A stretch of 7,794 bases of DNA from Chloroflexota bacterium (GTDB taxonomy: Bacteria; Chloroflexota; Dehalococcoidia; Lucifugimonadales; JADFKI01), in the NCBI GenBank assembly GCA_009838595.1, contig VXRI01000192.1:1-7794 (forward strand), given 5' to 3'. The notes below the pieces were generated by a model. That model had not been told where the DNA came from. It worked only from the letters and a program-made list of their open reading frames with translations, and did no database searches. This document shows positions 1 through 5,785 of the stretch, one piece after another. The translations under genes and the position numbers were made by a program. How positions within the stretch are numbered: position 1 is the first letter of the stretch; every line of letters starts with the position of its first letter.

Positions 1-204
1 TGAATTATAGAAGCCGCTGTGCCGCCCGTCGAACCTACTGGGCTTTGCCCTCGATTAAGGTAAGAATCCTGACTCCTTTGAGGGTTCATAGAGGAGGTTC
101 ATAGGAGAAGGTGTTTGATTTTTGTACCTGATATGGCAGCATCCTCTGAGGAGACCGGCATGTCGCTACTACCTCTTCGTATTACTGCTGCATTATGCTA
201 GATA

Positions 205-234
205 TTGCGCTAGTTTATGGCTGGTGTGTATAAT
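205..234 (+). promoter_or_regulatory. Candidate sigma70-type promoter for the SBP56 unit
   Basis: A perfect TATAAT lies at 229-234. Eighteen bases upstream is TTGCGC (205-210), which matches only the TTG half of a -35 box. Transcription would start near 241, giving an untranslated leader of about 80 bases before the TTG start at 323. The -10 box is strong and the -35 is weak, so this is a reasonable but unproven promoter. Confidence 0.4.
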
Positions 235-307
235 CCTATCGCTTGCCGTTTTAATCGAACATGGCGAGGCATTGCGGCAAGCGGCGCACTTACTTAAAAC
301 TCGCTGT

Positions 308-313
308 AGGAGG
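308..313 (+). promoter_or_regulatory. Ribosome binding site that fixes the TTG start
   Basis: AGGAGG, a full Shine-Dalgarno core, ends 9 bases before the TTG at 323. No upstream ATG, GTG or TTG in the same frame has a comparable site. Translation from this TTG begins MVTWTPDPTFYPSP, which is where SBP56-family proteins normally begin. This decides the start of the gene despite the longer open frame. Confidence 0.85.
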
Positions 314-322
314 AATACGAAC

Positions 323-1714
323 TTGGTTACTTGGACGCCGGACCCTACTTTTTACCCATCGCCGAAGATGGCTATGGACGCCCCCCAAGAAGAACTTGCT
401 TATGTCGCCATCGTCAGCCCGCCCGGCTCTGGTAAGCCGGACTCCGTGGGCGTGATGGATGTGTCGCCCGACTCGGACACTTACGGCGAGCTGGTCGGCA
501 GGCTTGAATTGCCCAATGTCGGCGACGAACTGCACCACTTCGGCTGGAACGCATGCAGTGCATCGCTATGCCCAAATATGCCGCATCCCCATGTGGAGCG
601 CCGCTACTTGCTGTTCTGCGGGCTGCGATCTTCACGCATCTATGTCATCGACACTCAGCCGGACCCGCGCAATCCAACCATCAAGCGCATCATCGAGGGC
701 GAAGAGCTCGCGGAGAAGACCGGCTACAGCCGCCCGCACACCGTGCACTGCGGACCGGACGCGATTTACATCAACGCGCTTGGCACGCCCGGCGGCGGCG
801 GACCGGGCGGGGTGTTCAGCCTCGACCACGAAACCTTTGAGTTGAAGGGCGCTTGGGAATCCGACCGCGGCGAGCAGCACCTGTCCTACGACTTCGTCTG
901 GCACCTGCTACACGACACGATGATTACCAGCGAGTGGGGCACGCCCGAGATGGTAGAATCCGGCGTCGTGCCGGAATTGCTGCTCGGCAGGAAGTATGGG
1001 CACCAGCTCCATGTTTGGGACATAGATTCGCGCAAGCTGAAGCAGACCATCGACCTTGGTGACGACAACCAGATGGTGCTCGAGCTGCGCCAGGCACGCG
1101 ACCCGCGCAAGACCTACGGCTTCGCCGGTGTGGTCACCAATGTGGAGAACCTGTCCGGTTCCATCTACCTGTGGTATCAGGACGGCGACGACTGGAAGGC
1201 GCAGAAGGTCATCGAGATTCCTGCAGTGCCAGCCGACCCCGCGGACCTTCCGCCGCTGCTGCAGGGCTTTGGCGCCGTGCCGCCCATCATCACGGACATC
1301 AACCTGTCGCTCGATGACAAGTACCTGTATGTTTCGTGCTGGGGAACGGGTGAGTTCCATCAGTATGATGTGTCCGACCCGTTCAACCCGGTGCTGACCG
1401 GCAAGGTTGAAGTGGGCGGCATCATCAACAAGTCGGCGCATCCTAAGTCCGGCGAGCTGAACGGCGGTCCGCAGATGGTCGAAGTCAGCCGCGACGGGCA
1501 GCGCATATACATCACCAACTCGCTGTATGTCGCGTGGGACGAGCAGTTCTACCCCGAAGGCGTACAGGGCTGGGCGGTGAAGGTGAACGCATCACCTGAT
1601 GGCGGCATGTCGCTCGACGAAGACTTCTTCATGGAGTTCGGGGACGAGCGCGTGCACCAGATACGCTTGCAGGGCGGCGACTCGTCGTCCGACACATTCT
1701 GCTTCCCGGATTAA
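323..1714 (+). CDS. Selenium-binding protein SBP56 family (SELENBP1/methanethiol oxidase-like)
   Basis: The protein is 463 aa from the TTG start, close to the 460-470 aa usual for the family. Several stretches match what I know of human SELENBP1: GDELHHFGWNAC (67-78), RSSRIYVID (102-110), RPHTVHC (137-143), ITDINLSLDDKYLY (323-336), GGPQMVEVS (381-389) and the C-terminal GGDSSSD (451-457). Family members fold as a beta-propeller. Human SELENBP1 and bacterial MtoX oxidise methanethiol to formaldehyde, sulfide and peroxide, and MtoX is copper-dependent. The conserved His residues (71, 72, 139, 142) are plausible metal ligands by inference. The selenium-linked Cys57 of the human protein aligns with Gly55 here, so direct selenium binding is doubtful. 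No signal peptide is seen from this start, suggesting a cytoplasmic protein, unlike the periplasmic MtoX. A membrane-protein gene follows after 13 bases, probably in the same operon. The family is certain; the exact substrate is not. Confidence 0.93.
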   Translation: MVTWTPDPTFYPSPKMAMDAPQEELAYVAIVSPPGSGKPDSVGVMDVSPDSDTYGELVGRLELPNVGDELHHFGWNACSASLCPNMPHPHVERRYLLFCGLRSSRIYVIDTQPDPRNPTIKRIIEGEELAEKTGYSRPHTVHCGPDAIYINALGTPGGGGPGGVFSLDHETFELKGAWESDRGEQHLSYDFVWHLLHDTMITSEWGTPEMVESGVVPELLLGRKYGHQLHVWDIDSRKLKQTIDLGDDNQMVLELRQARDPRKTYGFAGVVTNVENLSGSIYLWYQDGDDWKAQKVIEIPAVPADPADLPPLLQGFGAVPPIITDINLSLDDKYLYVSCWGTGEFHQYDVSDPFNPVLTGKVEVGGIINKSAHPKSGELNGGPQMVEVSRDGQRIYITNSLYVAWDEQFYPEGVQGWAVKVNASPDGGMSLDEDFFMEFGDERVHQIRLQGGDSSSDTFCFPD

Positions 1715-1727
1715 TTGGCCGGGCTAG

Positions 1728-2411
1728 TTGGAAATTAACGAATTCGTGCCGTGGCTGGCGCTCGCCGGCTTCGGCGCGTACCACGGCATAAACCCGGCGA
1801 TGGGCTGGCTGTTCTCCGTATCGCTTGGCTTGCAGGAGGGGGAAAGGCGCGCCGTATATGCCGCCTTCCTCCCCATCGCGCTGGGGCATACGGCGTCTGT
1901 GGCGCTAGTTGTCGCGGCGGTCGTGTTTGCAGGCTTCATTGTGCCACTGACCGCGCTTAAGATAGCCGGCGCGGCGATAGTCATCGGACTGGGCGTGTTC
2001 AAGCTAGTGCGCCCGTTGTCGCACCCGCGCTGGGTTCGCATGCGTGTGGGATTCCGCGACCTGACTGCCTGGTCGTTCCTAATGTCGTCAGCGCACGGTG
2101 CGGGGCTGATGCTCGTGCCGATTCTCTTCACGCTGCCCTTGCTAGGCGTATCCGCATCCAACATCGACCTGCGCGACCTGCCGCACGCCGAATACATCGG
2201 ACTAGGCGGCGCGCCAAGCCTCGCCACGCTGGTATCGCAATTCACAGCAGTTGCGATTCACACCGTTGCCATGTTCTCCGTAATGGCAGCGACCGCCCTA
2301 ATCGTGTACGAAAAAATAGGCTTAGCCATCCTCCGCCGCGCCTGGTTCAATATGGACCGCCTATGGGCAATCAGCCTGATAATATCCGGCGCGGTTACGC
2401 TGGTGCTGTAG
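1728..2411 (+). CDS. Multi-pass membrane protein with duplicated HG/HT histidine motifs
   Basis: This is a 227-aa integral membrane protein with about six hydrophobic segments (roughly 7-35, 44-71, 74-94, 113-140, 164-195, 211-227). It resembles a family usually annotated as hypothetical, with the signature AYHGINPAMGWLF (17-29). Each half carries a His-Gly and then a His-Thr within hydrophobic segments: H19-G20 and H54-T55 in the first half, H123-G124 and H178-T179 in the second. Such intramembrane histidines recall the NicO/RcnA and DsbD/LysE-like transporters, so a metal or small-solute transport role is possible, but I do not recognise a characterised orthologue. The start is TTG at 1728, 13 bases after the SBP56 stop, with no clear ribosome binding site, which suggests translational coupling. 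GTG at 1746 is an in-frame alternative. Operon placement suggests it serves the SBP56 protein, for example by supplying copper or moving substrate or product. That is inference. Confidence 0.8.
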   Translation: MEINEFVPWLALAGFGAYHGINPAMGWLFSVSLGLQEGERRAVYAAFLPIALGHTASVALVVAAVVFAGFIVPLTALKIAGAAIVIGLGVFKLVRPLSHPRWVRMRVGFRDLTAWSFLMSSAHGAGLMLVPILFTLPLLGVSASNIDLRDLPHAEYIGLGGAPSLATLVSQFTAVAIHTVAMFSVMAATALIVYEKIGLAILRRAWFNMDRLWAISLIISGAVTLVL

Positions 2412-2445
2412 GCGCCGGCGTGTGTCAGGGGCTTTGGGTTTTCAC

Positions 2446-4299
2446 CTAATAATCCCTTGCCGCACGCCGCTTTTGCCGCCGTCGCGCTCTCTGCAACTGC
2501 ACGGCAGTATTGATGATGGACAGGTGAGAGAATGCCTGCGGGAAGTTGCCGAGCATTTCGCCGGTGTGCGGGTCTATTTCTTCGCTCATAAGCCCTAGGT
2601 CGTTGGTGTGCTCTAGCAGACGGTCGAACAGGTCGGTTGCTTCGTCTAATTCGCCTAGCATTATCAGGTTGTCGCACATCCAGAACGAGCAGATATTGAA
2701 TGTGCCTTCTTCGCCGTGCAGCCCGTCGTCGAAGCCGCGATAACGATACAAGAAGCCCTGCTCCGATGTGAGTTCTCGCTGCGTGGCGCGGATGGTCGCG
2801 AGCATTCGCGGATCGTCCGCCTTGATGAAGCCGATGAGCGGCAGCATAAGGTTCGCGGAGTCCAGCAGGTCGCTGCCGTATGCCTGCGTGAACACGCCGC
2901 GCTTTTCGTTGAAACCTTGCTCCAGAATCTGCTCGCGTATTTCGGTGCGCACGCGTTTCCAAAGATTCACGTCGCCGGGCAGGTCGAGCGCGGCGACCAT
3001 CTTGATGGCGCGGTCGAGTGCGACCCAGCACCACGCCTTGGAGAACACATTGTGCTGTCTGCCGGAGCGCGCCTCCCAGACGCCTTCGTCCGGCGCTTCC
3101 CAGTTTTCCAGAACATAATCGACTATCTGCAGCAGGTACGCCCAGTATTCGCCGTCAATGGGCCCGATGAACCGGCGGTACAGGTGCGCCGAGTCGAGCA
3201 GTTCGCCGTATGCGTCTAGCTGGAACTGGTCGTATGCGCCGTTGCCGATTCGCGCCGGCGCGGAGTCGCGGTAGCCGCACAGATCCTGCAGCGATACCTC
3301 AGTCAGCCTCCGTTCACCGCCAAGCCCGTACATTATGTGCAGGTCGCGCGCGCGACCTACCGTTGCCCACTGTATCCAGTTGCGGAACGCCTTCGCCTCG
3401 TTCTGGTATCCGATGATGTGCAAGCCGTAGATGGCGAACGATGCGTCGCGGATCCAAGTGTAGCGGTAGTCCCAATTGCGCTCACCGCCGATAAGCTCGG
3501 GCAGCGATGTCGTTGGCGCGGCAACCATACCTCCGGACGGGGCGTATGTCAGCGCCTTGAGTGTCAGTGCGCTGCGTTGCACATAGTCCGCGTATGGACC
3601 TTCGTATGTGCACAGGTCGCTCCAATTCTGCCAGTATTGTGTCGCCTCGGCGAGGCTCTGCTCGATAGCGCGGCTATTGAGCGAGAGGGAGTCGTAAGAG
3701 AAGCGCGTCTCGTAGGTAACGATGGCGAACGCCTTTTGCCCTTGTCGCAGCGTGCCCTCCGACACGAAGCCACCTTCGACCATGCGCAGCGGCACGGAGC
3801 AGTACAGCGATATGGCGTTCGCCCCGCCGTGCGCGAAGCCGATGTTTGCACTAAACAGCTGCGTGTGCGGCACGATGCTTCCGTACTCAAAGCGCGGATG
3901 GCACGCTAAATCTAGCGCCACGCTGCCTTCGATGCACTCGATGATGCGCATAATCTGGTGTGTTTGCCCGACTTTGTACGGCTCGATGGGCACGTCTTCG
4001 TCGTGGTGAACCGGCATAAAGTCGGTCAACTGCGCCACGCCGTTGTTCGTGGTGAATGTCGTCTGTAAGATATTCGTGCCGGGGATGTATCGCCTATTGA
4101 CGGCGTGCGAATTGCGCGGCGCAATCTTGAAATAGCCTCCCTTATCCCAGTCGAGAATCCTGCCAAATATGGCGTCGCTGTCGAAGCGCGGGAAGCAGCA
4201 CCAGTCCACCGAGCCGGCCGACGACACGAGGGCGCAAGAGTGCATATCGCTGATAATGCCGTAGTCAGATATGTCAGGATAGTCTGTGCGCGAAGCCAT
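2446..4299 (-). CDS. Glycoside hydrolase family 15 protein (glucoamylase/trehalase-like)
   Basis: The protein is 617 aa, typical of the bacterial two-domain GH15 family. The N-terminal beta-sandwich domain opens with YPDISDYGIISDMHSCALVS and VDWCCFPRFDSDAIFGRILD, hallmarks of the family. The (alpha/alpha)6-barrel catalytic domain begins near residue 235 and contains GGERNWDYRYTWIRD (271-285) in the substrate pocket. The likely general acid is the Glu of GVWEAR (E409), and the likely base is a Glu in SEEIDPHTGEMLGNFPQAFSH (E573 or E574). Family members hydrolyse alpha-glucosidic bonds with inversion, acting on maltodextrins or trehalose; the sequence does not settle which. No signal peptide is seen, so it is probably cytoplasmic, in storage-glucan or trehalose turnover. 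I chose the ATG at 4299 because AGGTG lies 6 bases before it; a GTG at 4308 in the same frame overlaps that site. The gene is convergent with the membrane-protein gene, 34 bases apart. Confidence 0.93.
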   Translation of the reverse strand: MASRTDYPDISDYGIISDMHSCALVSSAGSVDWCCFPRFDSDAIFGRILDWDKGGYFKIAPRNSHAVNRRYIPGTNILQTTFTTNNGVAQLTDFMPVHHDEDVPIEPYKVGQTHQIMRIIECIEGSVALDLACHPRFEYGSIVPHTQLFSANIGFAHGGANAISLYCSVPLRMVEGGFVSEGTLRQGQKAFAIVTYETRFSYDSLSLNSRAIEQSLAEATQYWQNWSDLCTYEGPYADYVQRSALTLKALTYAPSGGMVAAPTTSLPELIGGERNWDYRYTWIRDASFAIYGLHIIGYQNEAKAFRNWIQWATVGRARDLHIMYGLGGERRLTEVSLQDLCGYRDSAPARIGNGAYDQFQLDAYGELLDSAHLYRRFIGPIDGEYWAYLLQIVDYVLENWEAPDEGVWEARSGRQHNVFSKAWCWVALDRAIKMVAALDLPGDVNLWKRVRTEIREQILEQGFNEKRGVFTQAYGSDLLDSANLMLPLIGFIKADDPRMLATIRATQRELTSEQGFLYRYRGFDDGLHGEEGTFNICSFWMCDNLIMLGELDEATDLFDRLLEHTNDLGLMSEEIDPHTGEMLGNFPQAFSHLSIINTAVQLQRARRRQKRRAARDY

Positions 4300-4357
4300 G
4301 CAATTCACCTGTCTCTACTGTTGTTACGCTGTCTCAATTGCCTGGATGTATCCGCGC

Positions 4358-4363
4358 ATTATA
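4358..4363 (-). promoter_or_regulatory. Candidate -10 box upstream of the GH15 gene
   Basis: Read on the minus strand, a perfect TATAAT lies about 60 bases before the GH15 ATG and follows a run of six G. I found no good -35 hexamer at 16-18 bases. It is probably the GH15 promoter, but the evidence is only a -10 match. Confidence 0.35.
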
Positions 4364-4483
4364 CCCCCCAACCTCCGATAACGCAGTATCACCCATGCCT
4401 AATTTCAACGAATTGTTTAATGGGAAGGACACGATGAGATGATACCCGATTGTAGTCGGGACATGCTTCACAAATGCAATTTA

Positions 4484-4577
4484 TTCTTGTCATTTCGAGC
4501 GAAGCGAGAAATCTATAGTCGGAAACGGTTTGCCTGCAACGATTTCAGATTCCGAACGCAGTGAGGAATGACAAGAA
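4484..4577. repeat. MITE-like palindromic intergenic element, 94 bp
   Basis: Two 31-base arms (4484-4514 and 4547-4577) are inverted copies at their ends. The outer 11 bases pair perfectly (TTCTTGTCATT / AATGACAAGAA), as do the inner 5 (AATCT / AGATT). The left arm core, GAGCGAAGCGAG, reads the same backwards (mirror symmetry); the right arm core is GAACGCAGTGAG. A 32-base spacer separates the arms. No coding capacity is present. This form (CATT-C-GAGCGAAGCGAG-AATC) is familiar as a dispersed intergenic repeat in environmental bacterial genomes. It could be a non-autonomous mobile element or a folded RNA element in transcripts crossing the gap. Confidence 0.7.
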
Positions 4578-4684
4578 CGGCGCGGATTAAGGCTTTATGA
4601 AATCGTCTCACAGGATAGAGAGGATGGTGGCGAAATGCCTGCAAGACCACGATGCTTTATCCAAGCAAGCAACCGCCGCGCCAT

Positions 4685-5737
4685 TCAAGCATACCTGTCA
4701 AAGTCAAACCGACTCCAGTAATCGTTCATCACTTCGTCCCATGACTGCGATAGTGTGCGCCATGGGAAGGTTGCGGCTTGCTGTTCGGGCGTGAGCGCGG
4801 CGAACTCCGGGTCGCGCAGGGCGTCGGTTAGGAATGTCAGCCAGTGGCGGTTTAGGAAGGCGGGCATGCGGCGCAGCCACACGCCATCGAGCCGGTTGTG
4901 TTGCCGGTAGCCTTCGATGAACGGCGCGAAAAAGTAGTCTAGGAACTGCGCCGCCTTCATTGGCGTGCCTGCGGTCCAGCGGTCATACTCGCCGCGCGCG
5001 TAGTGGTGTTGCTGGCAGTGCACGACATTGACCACCACCGTCGTGAAGTCCGCGATGAACCAGTCGTAGTGAGTGTTGTCGAAGTCGAATGGCAGCACCT
5101 TACCGTCGTGGTAGAAGAAGTTCCACTGGTGCAAGTCCGAGTGGATTAGCCCGAAGCAGTCGCTGTCGGTGGGCAGTGTGAACAGCCAGTCTCGCGTGCG
5201 CCGCGCCTTTTCGCGGAATGTCGGGCGTGTCAGATACACCTCGGCTTCGGTGTTCCAGTCCGTGTCCTGATGCCAGAATCGCCGTCGCGGGCTTTTGTCC
5301 GATGGTTCATATTCCTTCGTCAGCGCGTGCATTTTGCCGATGACGGCGCCCCACTGCTCGAACATCTCCGGCGTCCAGTCGCGCCAATCGACCGGCGCGC
5401 CGTCCGCCTTCTCGAATGCTGCCACGACGAATTCGCCGTCGTCCGCCGCTATCGTCTCCACGAGATTGCCCGCGAGGGAAGATATGGCGCGTGGCGTGGT
5501 TACGCCGCCGTCTGCAAGGAAGTTGATAAACTCGACCTCGCCTTGGATGTTGTGCGTCTGCCGATGGATGGTGTGCGTAATCTTCAGGATGTACGCCGCG
5601 CCGTCGCGCTCGCAATCATAGACATAGCTATGGCTTGCATCCGGCAATACATCGCGCGACACCGGCGTCAGCCCGAACCGGCGCAGCGCTTCTTCGCGTA
5701 TGTCGTCTGTGTATAGGTGCTTGAAATGTTGCAGCAT
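4685..5737 (-). CDS. APH/choline-kinase-fold small-molecule phosphotransferase
   Basis: This 350-aa protein belongs to the aminoglycoside phosphotransferase superfamily (Pfam APH type). An N-lobe Lys lies in AYILKI (K52), with a possible partner Glu at 67-69. A hinge-like stretch, EFVVAAFEKADG, is at 102-113. The catalytic loop is HSDLHQWN (199-206), with catalytic Asp201 and metal-binding Asn206. The metal-binding DFD motif is FDFDN (217-221). All active-site residues are present, so it should be an ATP-dependent kinase of a small hydroxyl compound, such as an amino alcohol, homoserine-like or sugar substrate; the substrate cannot be read from the sequence. No signal peptide is seen, so it is cytoplasmic. 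It starts 48 bases after the GMC oxidoreductase stop on the same strand, so the two are probably co-transcribed. Its own ribosome binding site is weak (AGGT). It need not be a resistance gene: most homologues in environmental genomes are metabolic. Confidence 0.88.
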   Translation of the reverse strand: MLQHFKHLYTDDIREEALRRFGLTPVSRDVLPDASHSYVYDCERDGAAYILKITHTIHRQTHNIQGEVEFINFLADGGVTTPRAISSLAGNLVETIAADDGEFVVAAFEKADGAPVDWRDWTPEMFEQWGAVIGKMHALTKEYEPSDKSPRRRFWHQDTDWNTEAEVYLTRPTFREKARRTRDWLFTLPTDSDCFGLIHSDLHQWNFFYHDGKVLPFDFDNTHYDWFIADFTTVVVNVVHCQQHHYARGEYDRWTAGTPMKAAQFLDYFFAPFIEGYRQHNRLDGVWLRRMPAFLNRHWLTFLTDALRDPEFAALTPEQQAATFPWRTLSQSWDEVMNDYWSRFDFDRYA

Positions 5738-5751
5738 GTATTAACCTAACC

Positions 5752-5778
5752 GGATGGACAGGATAGGCAGGGCTGGAT
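5752..5778. repeat. Degenerate 9-bp GGAT-type tandem repeat
   Basis: Three approximate 9-base units, GGATGGACA, GGATAGGCA and GGGCTGGAT, lie in the 48-base gap between the GMC and phosphotransferase genes. A related fragment, AGGATAGAGAGGATGG, is at 4612-4627, after the phosphotransferase gene. Similar GGATGGACAGGAT strings occur in intergenic DNA of some environmental bacteria. No function is evident. Confidence 0.4.
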
Positions 5779-5785
5779 AGCGATG

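Larger units (their letters stand above)
1..322. other. Upstream region without a supported gene
   Basis: No convincing gene lies here. The plus-strand frame that continues into the selenium-binding-protein gene is open from about 122, but the encoded stretch is a hydrophobic, Arg/Cys-rich sequence unlike the family N-terminus, and it has no ribosome binding site. The region holds a 9-bp direct repeat, GGTTCATAG, at 83-91 and 96-104 (offset 13), a candidate promoter around 205-234 and the ribosome binding site at 308-313. The first bases may be the end of an upstream gene, but nothing in the sequence proves it. Confidence 0.6.
4300..4684. other. 385-base intergenic region between phosphotransferase and GH15 genes
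   Basis: No gene is supported here; the open frames are short and unlike known proteins. Reading from the GH15 side it holds a candidate -10 box (4358-4363), a loose inverted-repeat pair (GTATCACCCAT at 4386-4396 against ATGGG at 4420-4424 and TGATAC at 4440-4445), a 5-bp hairpin CCCGA/TCGGG (4445-4460) and the 94-bp inverted-repeat element at 4484-4577. The rest, next to the phosphotransferase stop, shows no clear rho-independent terminator. Confidence 0.6.

Noticed and set aside
4..9. Minus-strand TATAAT at the left edge as a promoter for a gene leaving the window
   Set aside because: No acceptable -35 hexamer at 16-18 bases, and no downstream sequence is available to test it.
122..322. 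N-terminal extension of the SBP56 gene to an in-frame start at 122, giving a hydrophobic leader that might pass as a signal sequence
   Set aside because: No ribosome binding site precedes it, the leader is Arg/Cys-rich with no clear cleavage site, and a perfect AGGAGG plus the family N-terminus identify TTG 323. The candidate TATAAT at 229-234 also lies inside the extension.
908..1441. 177-codon minus-strand open frame inside the SBP56 gene
   Set aside because: Antisense shadow of a well-supported gene, with no family resemblance and no ribosome binding site seen.
1724..2245. 173-codon minus-strand open frame opposite the membrane-protein gene
   Set aside because: The plus-strand frame shows clear membrane segments and repeated His motifs; the antisense frame is low-complexity Ser/Thr/Arg.
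2412..2445. Possible bidirectional terminator between the convergent genes
   Set aside because: The gap contains GC-rich palindromes (GGCGCC, CGCCGGCG), but no stem is followed by a convincing T-run in either direction.
2258..3034. 258-codon minus-strand open frame across the 3' end of the GH15 gene
   Set aside because: Same strand as GH15 but another frame; Arg/Ala-rich and without recognisable motifs, while the GH15 frame carries catalytic motifs throughout this stretch.
3337..3909. 190-codon plus-strand open frame inside the GH15 gene
   Set aside because: Antisense to the GH15 catalytic domain; no motif recognised.
4685..5737. Antibiotic-resistance aminoglycoside kinase
   Set aside because: The fold and active site match the APH superfamily, but nothing points to aminoglycosides, and the neighbour is a metabolic oxidoreductase, not a resistance or mobile cassette.
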